A stretch of DNA of 64,000 bases from Coprococcus sp. (GTDB lineage: Bacteria; Bacillota; Clostridia; Lachnospirales; Lachnospiraceae): assembly GCA_017935345.1 (NCBI GenBank), contig JAGBHU010000040.1, positions 1 to 64,000 on the forward strand, given 5' to 3'. Shown one piece after another: positions 16,757-25,459 of the stretch. The stretch's first letter is position 1. The number at the start of each line of letters is the position of its first letter. The notes beneath the pieces were generated by a model. It was not told the origin of the DNA, did no database searches, and saw only the letters and a list, made by a program, of their open reading frames with translations. A program made the translations under genes and the position numbers.

Positions 16757-17563
16757 ATGATTATAGGAAACAGAAATTTTAAGGATACGGAAGGCCCGTA
16801 TATCATGGGAATACTGAATGTAACACCGGATTCCTTTTCAGATGGGGGACTTCATAATAAATTGGATGATGCGCTCACCAAGGCGGAGAAAATGATAAAT
16901 GAAGGAGCGGATATGATAGATGTTGGCGGAGAGTCGACAAGACCAGGCTATACGTTGATATCCGATGCCGAGGAGATAGAAAGGGTATGCCCTGTTATAG
17001 AGGGAATAAAGTCCCGTTTTGATATACCGGTGTCTCTGGATACATATAAATCAGGGGTGGCCAAAGCAGGTATAAAGGCAGGCTGTGATTTGATAAATGA
17101 TATATGGGGCTTGAAATGGGACGGCACAATGGCGGATGTTATTGCAAAATATAATATCGCATGCTGTCTTATGCATAACAGGAAAAATACGGATTATGTA
17201 AACTTCCTGCAGGATGTTATAACGGACCTTGACGAAACGATGGAAATGGCGGAACAGGCAGGAATTAATAAGGACAAAATAATGGTAGACCCCGGAATTG
17301 GATTTGCAAAGGACTGTAGTCAAAACCTTCAGATGATGAATCATCTTGAACTGCTAAAGAAATGGAATGTTCCAATACTTCTTGGAACTTCAAGAAAATC
17401 CATGATTGGACTTACACTTGATTTGCCTGTGACAGAAAGAGAGGAAGGTACGATAGCCACATCCGTTATTGGTCTTATGAAGGGCTGTCTGTATTTCAGG
17501 GTGCATAATGTAAAGGCGAATTACAGGGCTGTCAAGATGGCGGAGGCAATACTGAAATCCTGA
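16757..17563 (+). CDS. folP: Dihydropteroate synthase
   Basis: The 268-residue enzyme has the classic FolP signatures: MGILNVTPDSFSDGG near the N-terminus, DVGGESTRPG, DPGIGF and LLGTSRKS. It condenses dihydropterin pyrophosphate with p-aminobenzoate to give dihydropteroate in the cytoplasm and is the target of sulfonamides. The start has an AAGGAG site 7 bases upstream. It follows the HD gene by 11 bases and precedes folBK by 46 bases, in the order expected for a folate operon. Length and motifs are complete. Confidence 0.96.
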   Translation: MIIGNRNFKDTEGPYIMGILNVTPDSFSDGGLHNKLDDALTKAEKMINEGADMIDVGGESTRPGYTLISDAEEIERVCPVIEGIKSRFDIPVSLDTYKSGVAKAGIKAGCDLINDIWGLKWDGTMADVIAKYNIACCLMHNRKNTDYVNFLQDVITDLDETMEMAEQAGINKDKIMVDPGIGFAKDCSQNLQMMNHLELLKKWNVPILLGTSRKSMIGLTLDLPVTEREEGTIATSVIGLMKGCLYFRVHNVKANYRAVKMAEAILKS

Positions 17564-17609
17564 TAGCTGCTGTCATTTCTGACTGCTTACACAAACGGAG
17601 GATATGCGT

Positions 17610-18431
17610 ATGGATAAGATTATAATAAAAGGACTGGAAATATTTGCCCATCATGGGGTATTTGAAGAGGAAAATGTACTGGGACAGAAGTTTGTCGTTG
17701 ATGCGGTTCTTTATCTGTCAACAAGAGAAGCAGGAATGAATGACGATATAAAGAAGTCTGTTGATTACGGGGCAGTCTGTGCTGATATCAATCATATTAT
17801 GCAGGAGCAGAACTATCATCTGATAGAGACTGTGGCAGAAACCGTGGCATCGGAACTGCTTATCAAATATTCGGATATAAGAGGAATCGATATTACGGTG
17901 AAAAAACCATGGGCGCCTGTTTTGATGCCGATAGAAACGGTGGCAGTTTCCATATCAAGGAAAAAACATATAGCGTATCTGGGGCTTGGTTCGAATATCG
18001 GGGACAGGGAATCCTATCTTGATTTTGCGATAGATGAACTGAACAAGGATAAGTATACAGAGGTTACGAAGGTTTCGGATTTTATAGAAACAGAGCCTTA
18101 TGGCGGCGTAGAGCAGGATGATTTTCTGAATGGATGTATTGAGGTAGAAACCTTATACGAGCCGAAAGAGCTGCTGAATCTGATTAATGGCATTGAAAAA
18201 AGAGCCGGACGTGAACGCGTGATACACTGGGGACCGAGAACCTTGGATATTGATATATTATTGTATGACGATACGGTATATGACGATGAGCAATTACAGA
18301 TACCGCATGTGGAGATGCATAAAAGGGAGTTTGTTCTTGAACCGCTTGCAAGCATAGCCGGATATAAACGTCATCCGATATTGGGAAAAACCATAGATGA
18401 ACTTTTTAAGGAGAAGACATGGGAAAAATAA
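17610..18431 (+). CDS. folBK: Fused dihydroneopterin aldolase and HPPK (FolB-FolK)
   Basis: This 273-residue protein joins two consecutive steps of folate synthesis. Residues 1 to about 116 are dihydroneopterin aldolase (IIIKGLEIFAHHGVFEEE, later DYGAV and LIETVAE). From about residue 119 comes 6-hydroxymethyl-dihydropterin pyrophosphokinase, with YLGLGSNIGDR and the signature GPRTLDIDILLYDD. The product feeds FolP, encoded just upstream. Two ATG codons sit six bases apart; the second, at 17610, is 8 bases from GGAGG, while the first is only 2 bases away, so the second is chosen. Its end overlaps pheA by 13 bases. GTP cyclohydrolase (folE) is not in this window. Confidence 0.93.
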   Translation: MDKIIIKGLEIFAHHGVFEEENVLGQKFVVDAVLYLSTREAGMNDDIKKSVDYGAVCADINHIMQEQNYHLIETVAETVASELLIKYSDIRGIDITVKKPWAPVLMPIETVAVSISRKKHIAYLGLGSNIGDRESYLDFAIDELNKDKYTEVTKVSDFIETEPYGGVEQDDFLNGCIEVETLYEPKELLNLINGIEKRAGRERVIHWGPRTLDIDILLYDDTVYDDEQLQIPHVEMHKREFVLEPLASIAGYKRHPILGKTIDELFKEKTWEK

Positions 18432-19354
18432 AAGAACTGGAAGATGAGATTAAGAAGCTGACTGAACAAAGGATACGACTGATAGAGGAAGAAGCCGATG
18501 ATGATTTTATGAGAGAATTTGTTGCGGTGGATAAACTCCATGTAACAGAAAATACGGTGGTTGTTTATCAGGGGGTTCCGGGAGCATACAGCCATCAGGC
18601 AATGCATGAATTTTTTGGTAAGAACATAAAGAATATCAATGTACCGAAGTTTGAAGATGTTATTGAGACTGTCAGGAGCGGAAAAGCAGATTATGGAATT
18701 CTGCCGATAGAGAATTCTTCAGCAGGATTTGTAAATGGAATATATGACATGGTAGGGAATAGTAACCTTACGATAGTAGGGGAGGATGAAGTGAAGGTTG
18801 CACATGCCCTGCTTGGTGTTCCCGGTGCAAAGCTTTCCGATATCAAGGATGTATATTCCCATCCTCAGGGACTTATGCAGTGTAAGGATTACCTTGATGC
18901 GGCAGGCTATGTCCAGCATGCGGTTGCCAATACGGCGGTAGGGGCAATGCAGGTTATCAATGAGAAGGATATCACAAAGGCAGCTATCGCAAGTGAACTG
19001 GCGGCTGAAATATACGGCCTTTCGGTGCTGAAAAAGGATATCGTTAATAATCATGATAATACGACGAGATTTATTATTTTAAGTACAGATAAAATCTATG
19101 TAAAATTTGCGAAAAATGTCAGTATCCGCTTTTCCTTACGCGATGAAAGTGGTACACTTTATAATATATTAGGGCATATCAATATGAACGGAATTAATAT
19201 GACCAGTATTGAATCCAGACCACTGAAAGGGAGAAAATGGGAATATTCATTTTTTATAACGATGGACGGTAATTTGTCGGATGCAAATACCATCAATGCG
19301 TTAAAGGGGATATACAGGGATTCAACGGATTTTAGGTTAATTGGAACATATTAG
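18419..19354 (+). CDS. pheA: Prephenate dehydratase with shortened N-terminal segment
   Basis: The 311-residue protein converts prephenate to phenylpyruvate. The catalytic domain starts near residue 46 (VVYQGVPGAYSHQA) and contains the key NTTRF motif near residue 214. A C-terminal ACT domain with GTLYNILG and the ESRP motif near residue 265 should sense phenylalanine. The first 40 residues look like the first helix of a chorismate mutase domain (KELEDEIKKLTEQRIRLIEE), but the rest of that domain, about 50 residues, is missing, so mutase activity is doubtful. It overlaps folBK by 13 bases and belongs to the same operon. Confidence 0.92.
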   Translation: MGKIKELEDEIKKLTEQRIRLIEEEADDDFMREFVAVDKLHVTENTVVVYQGVPGAYSHQAMHEFFGKNIKNINVPKFEDVIETVRSGKADYGILPIENSSAGFVNGIYDMVGNSNLTIVGEDEVKVAHALLGVPGAKLSDIKDVYSHPQGLMQCKDYLDAAGYVQHAVANTAVGAMQVINEKDITKAAIASELAAEIYGLSVLKKDIVNNHDNTTRFIILSTDKIYVKFAKNVSIRFSLRDESGTLYNILGHINMNGINMTSIESRPLKGRKWEYSFFITMDGNLSDANTINALKGIYRDSTDFRLIGTY

Positions 19355-19377
19355 AACGGAAAGAGGGCGGTAATGTT

Positions 19378-20913
19378 ATGGCTGGTAAGACATTTGCAGC
19401 GATTGACGTAGGTTCAAACGAAATATCCATGAAGATATACGAGATAACACCTAAGAAGGGTGCGAATGCCGTTGACTATGTCAATTGTATCATTGAATTG
19501 GGGAGCGATACCTATAAGGATGGAAAAATAGGGGAGGAATCTATCTATAAGGTATGTGAGATACTGAATAAGTTTAAAAAGAAAATGAAAGAATATCGCG
19601 TTGAAGATTACAGGGCATATGCTTCCAGTGCCGTGCGGGAAGCGGAAAACTCCGTTATGGTTCTTGAACGGATTAAAATGAGTACGGATATAGATGTTAC
19701 GGTGCTTAGTAATTCGGAGCAGAGATTTATGAACTATAAGGCATACGCTGCTTCCGGAATCGATGAGGAGATGGGGAGTAACAAGAATACGGCTCTTCTT
19801 GATATCGGAGCAGGAAGTCTTCAGATTTCCATATTTGACAAGACAAATCTGATTCAGACACAGAACCTTCCGATTGGTGCTGTACGAATCAGGGACTATC
19901 TTAAAAAATTCGGTTCCGATACGGTTGCACTTGAAAATATTATGGAAGAGTATGTATCCAACTTTATTATAGAGTTTCGAAATCTGTTTATCAATGACAA
20001 GGATATTAAGAGTATTATTGCGATTGGTGATGGTATTACAAATCTGAAAAAAGCAGGGCCGGAGCTCAATATAGCAGGACGTATAACAAGAGAGCAATTT
20101 GCAGCGCTGTATAAAAAAGTCGTTGATACAAAACCGGAGGAATTGTCGGAGAAATACGGAATACCATATGAGAGGGCTACGCTGATGCTGCCGATGGCTA
20201 TCATATATCAGTCGTTTCTCGATAACTCCAGAGCGGAATATATTATGACACCGCATGTCAGCTTCTGCGATGGAATCGTTGCCGATTATATGGATAAGAA
20301 CGGCTCGCTGTTGATTAACAAAGATTTTGACCAGGATATCCTTGCATCGGCAGATAATATATCAAAGAAATATAAGGTTAACAGAAAGCATACACTCAAT
20401 GTTGCAAAAAATGCGCTGGATATATTTGATGCTTTAAAGCATATTCATGGACTTGGGAAGCGGGAGAGACTTCAGCTTCATATAGCCGCACTGCTTCACA
20501 GCTGTGGAAAATTTGTCAATATGAGCGAGGGAACGCTGATATCCTATTACATTATTATGTCAACTGAAATTTTGGGACTTTCTCATAAGGAGCGTGAAGA
20601 GATTGCCAATATAGTACGGTATAATGTTTATTATCTTCCGTCAGCGAAGAAAGCACAGGAAGCCTTAAAGAGTGCTGATTATATGAAGGTTGCGAAGCTT
20701 ACATCAATACTTAGATTGGCAGATGTGCTTGATAAGAGTCATAAGCAAAAGATCAGTAATATAAAAATCAGTATAAAAGATAATACGGTTGTTATGTCAG
20801 TAGATACGCTTGCGGATATTACACTTGAGGCGGGATTATTTAAAGAAAAGACAGAATTGTTCAGAAAAGTATTTGGACTTAAGCCTGTACTTAAGCAGAG
20901 AAGGGGGCTTTAA
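19378..20913 (+). CDS. ppx: Exopolyphosphatase (Ppx/GppA family) with HD-type C-terminal domain
   Basis: The 511-residue protein has an ASKHA-fold N-terminal half with the phosphate-binding motifs FAAIDVGSNEISMKI and ALLDIGAGSLQIS. A C-terminal HD-like domain (about residues 320-480) includes HTLNVAKNALDIF and AALLHSCG. Ppx removes terminal phosphates from polyphosphate, and related enzymes hydrolyse pppGpp. In the HD domain the usual His-Asp pair reads LLHSCG, so the Asp is replaced; that domain may be structural, as in other Ppx proteins. The gene overlaps ppk by one base (TAATG), so the polyphosphate-making and -degrading enzymes are translationally coupled. A GAGGGCGG stretch precedes the start. 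Confidence 0.9.
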   Translation: MAGKTFAAIDVGSNEISMKIYEITPKKGANAVDYVNCIIELGSDTYKDGKIGEESIYKVCEILNKFKKKMKEYRVEDYRAYASSAVREAENSVMVLERIKMSTDIDVTVLSNSEQRFMNYKAYAASGIDEEMGSNKNTALLDIGAGSLQISIFDKTNLIQTQNLPIGAVRIRDYLKKFGSDTVALENIMEEYVSNFIIEFRNLFINDKDIKSIIAIGDGITNLKKAGPELNIAGRITREQFAALYKKVVDTKPEELSEKYGIPYERATLMLPMAIIYQSFLDNSRAEYIMTPHVSFCDGIVADYMDKNGSLLINKDFDQDILASADNISKKYKVNRKHTLNVAKNALDIFDALKHIHGLGKRERLQLHIAALLHSCGKFVNMSEGTLISYYIIMSTEILGLSHKEREEIANIVRYNVYYLPSAKKAQEALKSADYMKVAKLTSILRLADVLDKSHKQKISNIKISIKDNTVVMSVDTLADITLEAGLFKEKTELFRKVFGLKPVLKQRRGL

Positions 20914-23030
20914 TGATGGCTGAAAATAAAAACGAATTATTTTATAACAGAGAACTGAGCTGGCTGGAATTTGATAAGAGATGCTTAGGCGAGGCAAAGG
21001 ATAAGAGTATACCACTGTTTGAAAGAATAAAATTTCTGAGTATTACTGCATCAAATTTGGATGAGTTTTTTATGGTAAGAATCGCATCCCTTACGGATAT
21101 GGTACATGCCGGATATACCAAGAAGGATATCGCAGGGATGACCGCAAAGGAGCAGCTTCAGGCACTCATTGAAAGCACAAAGGAATTTATGAAAAAGCAG
21201 TACCAGACATACAACAGGTCTTTGCTGCCGCTGCTTCACTCAAATGGTCTTAAGATCGTAAGACACTATGAAGAGCTGACCGCAGAACAGGCAAAATATG
21301 TAGATAAGGTATTTGAAAAGGATGTATATCCTGTACTCACGCCGATGGCCGTTGATTCCTCAAGACCGTTTCCGCTTGTCAGGAACAAATCTCTTAATAT
21401 CGGTGCACTGATATACGATAAGAAAAAGGACGTAACAGATATTGCAACTGTACAGGTGCCGTCTGTTCTTCCAAGAATCATAAGACTTCCATCGAGTGAA
21501 GACGGACTGACGGAGATTATTCTTCTGGAAGAGGTAATCGAGAAGAATCTTGATAAGCTGTTTTTGAATTACGAGATTGTATGTGCCCATCCATACCGAA
21601 TCATGCGAAATGCTGATTTTTCCATAGATGAAGAGGAAACAGCCGATTTGCTGAAGGAAATAGAAAAGCAGTTGAAAAAAAGACAATGGGGAGAGGTTAT
21701 CCGTCTTGAAGTAGCGGAAAGTATGGATAAAAAGCTTCTGAAAGAATTGAAAAATCATCTTGGTGTAAATGATGAGGTGGTATATAAGATAAACGGGCCG
21801 CTTGATTTAACATTTCTTATGAAGGTAAATGGTATTGAAGGCTTTGATCATCTGAAATATCCAAAGCATGTACCATGTCCGGTACCGGGAATGGGAGATT
21901 ACAGCAATATATTTGAACAAATAAGAAAACGTGATATTCTGCTGTTTCATCCATATTATGAATTTGCGCCTGTTATTGAATTTATCAGACAGGCAGCGGT
22001 TGACCCTGATGTGCTTGCGATTAAACAGACTCTTTATAGGGTAAGCGGTAATTCACCGATTATTGCGGCACTTGCACAGGCGGCTGAAAACGGAAAACAG
22101 GTTACGGTTCTCGTTGAGCTGAAGGCAAGATTTGACGAGGAGAATAATATTGCATGGGCAAAGAAGCTGGAGCAGGCGGGCTGTCATGTTATCTATGGTT
22201 TGGTAGGATTAAAAACACATTCCAAGATTGCTCTTGTGGTAAGACGGGAGGAGGACGGTATCAGGAGATATGTTCATCTTGGTACAGGTAACTACAACGA
22301 CCAGACTGCGAAGTTATATACGGATATGGGACTGCTTACATGCAGCGACCCTATCGGAGAGGATGCTACGGCAGTATTTAATATGCTGTCAGGATATTCA
22401 GAGCCGAAGAAATGGAATAAGCTGGCTGTTGCACCAATCTGGCTCAAGGATAAGTTCCTGATGCTGATAAACAGAGAAGCAGAAAATGCAAGACAGGGTA
22501 AGAAGGCAAGAATCATTGCAAAGATGAATTCCCTTTGCGAGCCTAAGATTATGCAGGCACTTTATGATGCTTCTAAGGCAGGCGTTAAAATAGAGCTTAT
22601 CGTAAGAGGTATATGCTGTATTAAAGCAGGCGTAAAAGGTCTGAGTGAAAATATATCGGTAAGGTCTATTGTCGGCAATTTCCTTGAACATTCAAGAATA
22701 TTCTATTTCTACAATGATGGTTTTGAAGATATCTATATGGGAAGTGCGGATTGGATGCCTAGAAATCTTGATAAGCGTGTGGAAATAACATTCCCTGTAG
22801 AGGATGCAAAGCTCAAGAAACAGATTAAGGAAATCCTCAAGATTCAATTAGCCGATACCCTGAAGGCGCATATCATGCAGCCGGACGGAAGCTATGAGAA
22901 GCAGGACCTTCGCGGCAAAACGAGACTGGACTCCCAGATGTATTTTGTAGAGAAAGCCCAGAGTACAGCAAAGCAGCCTGAGGATGAAGGAAATAAAAGG
23001 GTATTCATACCTGTTGAATCCGACAGCTAA
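20913..23030 (+). CDS. ppk: Polyphosphate kinase 1
   Basis: The 705-residue enzyme makes polyphosphate from ATP. It opens with the family N-terminus (FYNRELSWLEFDKRCL, SNLDEFFMVR) and has the two catalytic histidines of the PLD-like kinase core: His436 in LKTHSKIALV, the autophosphorylated residue, and His593 in LEHSRIFYF. It also shows HLGTGNYN and YMGSADWMPRN. Its start overlaps the ppx stop, and a second ATG follows directly at 20916. It is the last gene of the folC-to-ppk operon; a new promoter for infC begins 9 bases after its stop. Length is normal. Confidence 0.96.
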   Translation: MMAENKNELFYNRELSWLEFDKRCLGEAKDKSIPLFERIKFLSITASNLDEFFMVRIASLTDMVHAGYTKKDIAGMTAKEQLQALIESTKEFMKKQYQTYNRSLLPLLHSNGLKIVRHYEELTAEQAKYVDKVFEKDVYPVLTPMAVDSSRPFPLVRNKSLNIGALIYDKKKDVTDIATVQVPSVLPRIIRLPSSEDGLTEIILLEEVIEKNLDKLFLNYEIVCAHPYRIMRNADFSIDEEETADLLKEIEKQLKKRQWGEVIRLEVAESMDKKLLKELKNHLGVNDEVVYKINGPLDLTFLMKVNGIEGFDHLKYPKHVPCPVPGMGDYSNIFEQIRKRDILLFHPYYEFAPVIEFIRQAAVDPDVLAIKQTLYRVSGNSPIIAALAQAAENGKQVTVLVELKARFDEENNIAWAKKLEQAGCHVIYGLVGLKTHSKIALVVRREEDGIRRYVHLGTGNYNDQTAKLYTDMGLLTCSDPIGEDATAVFNMLSGYSEPKKWNKLAVAPIWLKDKFLMLINREAENARQGKKARIIAKMNSLCEPKIMQALYDASKAGVKIELIVRGICCIKAGVKGLSENISVRSIVGNFLEHSRIFYFYNDGFEDIYMGSADWMPRNLDKRVEITFPVEDAKLKKQIKEILKIQLADTLKAHIMQPDGSYEKQDLRGKTRLDSQMYFVEKAQSTAKQPEDEGNKRVFIPVESDS

Positions 23031-23038
23031 AAATTTCC

Positions 23039-23067
23039 TTGACATCATAATTGCTTTGTGTTATATT
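23039..23067 (+). promoter_or_regulatory. Promoter of infC-rpmI-rplT
   Basis: TTGACA (23039-23044) and TATATT (23062-23067) with exactly 17 bases between them, just after the ppk stop codon. Confidence 0.85.
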
Positions 23068-23073
23068 ATGATA

Positions 23074-23260
23074 GCTGTGAAAACAGGAGACAATAAAGCA
23101 GAGTATCCACTCTCACCTTAGCACATATAGTGACTCGGGTTTATATTTAAGCTGATTAACATACTTATTGTATTCATATGCTTATAAAAAGTGGATAGTT
23201 TGCCCTATCCACTTTTTAATTTCTTAGAAAATTCTTTGAAATTGTATTACATGTTAAAAT
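23074..23260 (+). promoter_or_regulatory. L20-type leader controlling infC-rpmI-rplT
   Basis: The roughly 200-base leader ends in a strong terminator (23186-23217). An upstream TATCCACT (23104-23111) is exactly complementary to AGTGGATA in the left arm of that terminator (23190-23197). The long-range pairing would act as antiterminator, as in the Bacillus leader where ribosomal protein L20 binds to favour termination. L20 is encoded in this operon. Confidence 0.75.
23186..23217 (+). terminator. Attenuator hairpin of the infC leader
   Basis: A perfect 13-bp stem (23186-23198 with 23205-23217) and a 6-base loop, followed by AATTTCTT, lies 57 bases before the infC start codon. Confidence 0.85.
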
Positions 23261-23274
23261 GGAGGTAGAGAGTC

Positions 23275-23781
23275 ATTAGCGAATTAATGATTAACGAACA
23301 GATTAGGGACAAAGAGGTACGACTTATTGGCGAGGACGGTCAGGTTTTAGGAATTATGTCCTCAAAGGATGCACTAAAGCTGGCAAAGGAAGCAGAGCTT
23401 GATTTGGTAAAGATTGCTCCGCAGGCAAAGCCGCCGGTATGCAAGATTATTGATTATGGTAAGTACCGTTATGAGATGGCACGTAAGGAAAAGGAAGCCA
23501 AGAAGAAACAGAAGACCATGGAGATTAAAGAAGTAAGATTATCTCCGAACATCGACACAAATGACCTTAATACAAAGGTAAATCAGGCAAGAAAGTTCCT
23601 GAATCATGGTGATAAGGTTAAGGTGACACTCCGCTTCCGTGGAAGAGAGCTTGCTCACGTTGAGCAGACAAAGGGAATTCTTGATGAATTTGCCGAGCAG
23701 CTTTCAGATATAGCAGTTATTGATAAGCCTGCGAAATTTGAAGGCAGAAGTATGATAATGTTTTTAACACAAAAGCGTTAA
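23275..23781 (+). CDS. infC: Translation initiation factor IF-3, probable AUU start
   Basis: The 168-residue protein has both IF-3 domains: the N-terminal INEQIRDKEVRLIGEDGQ region and a C-terminal domain with EIKEVRLSPNIDTNDL and VKVTLRFRGRE. IF-3 binds the 30S subunit and checks the start codon. The start is placed at ATT (23275), 9 bases after a perfect GGAGG at 23261-23265; the next in-frame ATG, at 23287, is 21 bases from GGAGG and has no site of its own. A rare AUU start is the known basis of IF-3 self-control in other bacteria. Translation would begin with four extra residues before MINEQ. Confidence 0.93.
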   Translation: MSELMINEQIRDKEVRLIGEDGQVLGIMSSKDALKLAKEAELDLVKIAPQAKPPVCKIIDYGKYRYEMARKEKEAKKKQKTMEIKEVRLSPNIDTNDLNTKVNQARKFLNHGDKVKVTLRFRGRELAHVEQTKGILDEFAEQLSDIAVIDKPAKFEGRSMIMFLTQKR

Positions 23782-23817
23782 ATAGTATGACATATATTTA
23801 AGGAGGAAATAAATAAA

Positions 23818-24015
23818 ATGGCTAAATTAAAGACAAAAAAAGCAGCAGCTAAGCGTTTTAAGAAAACAGCTAACGGCGGTTTAAAGAGAGCAAAAGCTTA
23901 CAAGAGTCATATCTTAACAAAGAAGACGACTAAGAGAAAGAGAAATCTTAGAAAGTCTACGATGACAGATGCAACAAATGAAAAGGTAATGAAGAAGATA
24001 TTACCTTATATCTAA
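23818..24015 (+). CDS. rpmI: 50S ribosomal protein L35
   Basis: The 65-residue, highly basic protein matches L35 throughout: [18 protein letters not shown] at the start, [16 protein letters not shown] in the middle and KILPYI at the end. It is a structural protein of the large ribosomal subunit. An AAGGAGG site precedes the ATG. It lies between infC and rplT in the order conserved across bacteria and is controlled by the upstream L20-type leader. Confidence 0.97.
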   Translation: MAKLKTKKAAAKRFKKTANGGLKRAKAYKSHILTKKTTKRKRNLRKSTMTDATNEKVMKKILPYI

Positions 24016-24037
24016 TAGATCAGGAGGATAAAGACGA

Positions 24038-24394
24038 ATGGCAAGAGTTAAAGGCGGAATGAACGCAAAGCAGAAGCATAATAAAGTATTAAAGCTTGCA
24101 AAGGGTTACAGAGGAGCCAGAAGTAAGCAGTATAGAGTAGCAAAACAGTCAGTTATGAGAGCACTTACAAGCTCATATGCTGGCAGAAAGCAGAGAAAGA
24201 GACAGTTCAGACAGTTATGGATTGCCCGTATCAATGCAGCAGCAAGAATGAATGATATTTCATATAGCAAGTTAATGCATGGACTGAAACTTGCAGGAGT
24301 AGATATCAACAGAAAGATGCTTTCAGAGATGGCTATCAGTGATGCAGAAGGCTTTACAAAGTTAGTTGACGTTGCAAAGGCTCAGCTTTCATAA
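24038..24394 (+). CDS. rplT: 50S ribosomal protein L20
   Basis: The 118-residue basic protein matches L20 ([48 protein letters not shown]). It is needed early in assembly of the large subunit and binds 23S rRNA. In Bacillus it also represses its own operon by stabilising the leader terminator; the same leader architecture is present here. An AGGAGG site lies 11 bases before the ATG. The gene ends at a strong terminator. Confidence 0.97.
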   Translation: MARVKGGMNAKQKHNKVLKLAKGYRGARSKQYRVAKQSVMRALTSSYAGRKQRKRQFRQLWIARINAAARMNDISYSKLMHGLKLAGVDINRKMLSEMAISDAEGFTKLVDVAKAQLS

Positions 24395-24411
24395 TTAAGA
24401 TTGTTAAAGCG

Positions 24412-24443
24412 AAAATTGTCGTACTATGTACGGCAATTTTTTT
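24412..24443 (+). terminator. Terminator of infC-rpmI-rplT
   Basis: A 13-bp stem with one T-G wobble (24412-24424 with 24428-24440), a TAT loop and a run of seven T. Confidence 0.9.
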
Positions 24444-24453
24444 CATGTATGCA

Positions 24454-24482
24454 TTTTCAACATATGTAAGTCATGCTATAAT
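24454..24482 (+). promoter_or_regulatory. Candidate promoter of the aldose epimerase-like gene
   Basis: TTTTCA (24454-24459) and TATAAT (24477-24482) are 17 bases apart, with a TGC just before the -10 box (extended -10). The gene starts at 24525. Confidence 0.5.
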
Positions 24483-24524
24483 ATGTTTATATTGAATATG
24501 GATCAATGAATGACGGGGGACAAT

Positions 24525-25406
24525 ATGCAGAAGATAAAATTGGAAAATCAGAAATTGACAATAACAATCAATGACTTTGGGGCAGAGCTGTCCAGTGTTC
24601 TCAATAATCGTTCTAAAATAGAATACATGTGGAATGGCGACAAAAGATTCTGGAAACGAAATGCACCTGTGTTATTTCCCGTAGTAGGCAGTTTGAAAAA
24701 TAAGGAATATTTGTATAAGGGAAAGTCCTATTTTATGGGACAGCATGGTTTTGCAAGGGATATGGAATTTGAAGTTGTAAAGGTATTAGAAACGGAGGCG
24801 TGGTTCAGACTGCGTTATAATGAAGAAACTCTTGAAAAATACCCATTCAAATTTTGCCTTGATATTGGTTATGTACTTTCAGATAATGTGATAAAGGTAA
24901 TTTGGCGTGTTATCAATGAAGATGATAAGGAAATGTATTTTTCCATAGGCGGACATCCTGCATTTATGTGTCCGCTTACAGAAGAAGGAAAGCAGAGCGA
25001 CTATAGTCTTGCTTTTGACACCAATCAGGATTTGATATATTCATTGCTTAGCACAAACGGTTTGGTGGAACAGGAGAACCTGGTGCTGAAGAATACGAAT
25101 GGGGTATGTCGGATTACGGAGAATATGTTTGACAGGGATGCACTTATTATAGAAGGAAATCAAGCACATAAGGTCAGTCTTGTAAACCCGGATGGAAAGA
25201 ATTTTCTTACGGTTGAATTCGATGCACCTTTGTTCGGCTTGTGGTCACCTGCCAAAAAGAATGCACCGTTTGTATGTATTGAGCCTTGGTATGGAAGATG
25301 TGACAAGGAAAGCTTTTCCGGTACGCTGGAAGACAGGGAGTATGGCAACCGACTGATGCCGAAGGAGATTTTTGAGAAAAGCTATCTGATAAGGATTGAA
25401 GAATAG
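24525..25406 (+). CDS. Aldose 1-epimerase family protein (LacX/YeaD-like)
   Basis: The 293-residue protein has the galactose-mutarotase fold markers: GAELSSV, a catalytic His in QHGFARD, GGHPAF, and the acidic base in VCIEPWYG. It belongs to the LacX-like branch that interconverts the anomers of hexoses or hexose phosphates. The ATG at 24525 is 5 bases after GGGGGA; an earlier in-frame ATG at 24510 has no ribosome site. It has its own promoter and is followed 53 bases later by a small unknown gene. The preferred sugar is not known. Confidence 0.85.
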   Translation: MQKIKLENQKLTITINDFGAELSSVLNNRSKIEYMWNGDKRFWKRNAPVLFPVVGSLKNKEYLYKGKSYFMGQHGFARDMEFEVVKVLETEAWFRLRYNEETLEKYPFKFCLDIGYVLSDNVIKVIWRVINEDDKEMYFSIGGHPAFMCPLTEEGKQSDYSLAFDTNQDLIYSLLSTNGLVEQENLVLKNTNGVCRITENMFDRDALIIEGNQAHKVSLVNPDGKNFLTVEFDAPLFGLWSPAKKNAPFVCIEPWYGRCDKESFSGTLEDREYGNRLMPKEIFEKSYLIRIEE

Positions 25407-25459
25407 TAGGTGTCTGAATACCGAAAAAAGAAAATATAAAAGTGAGAGAGGATGATAAA

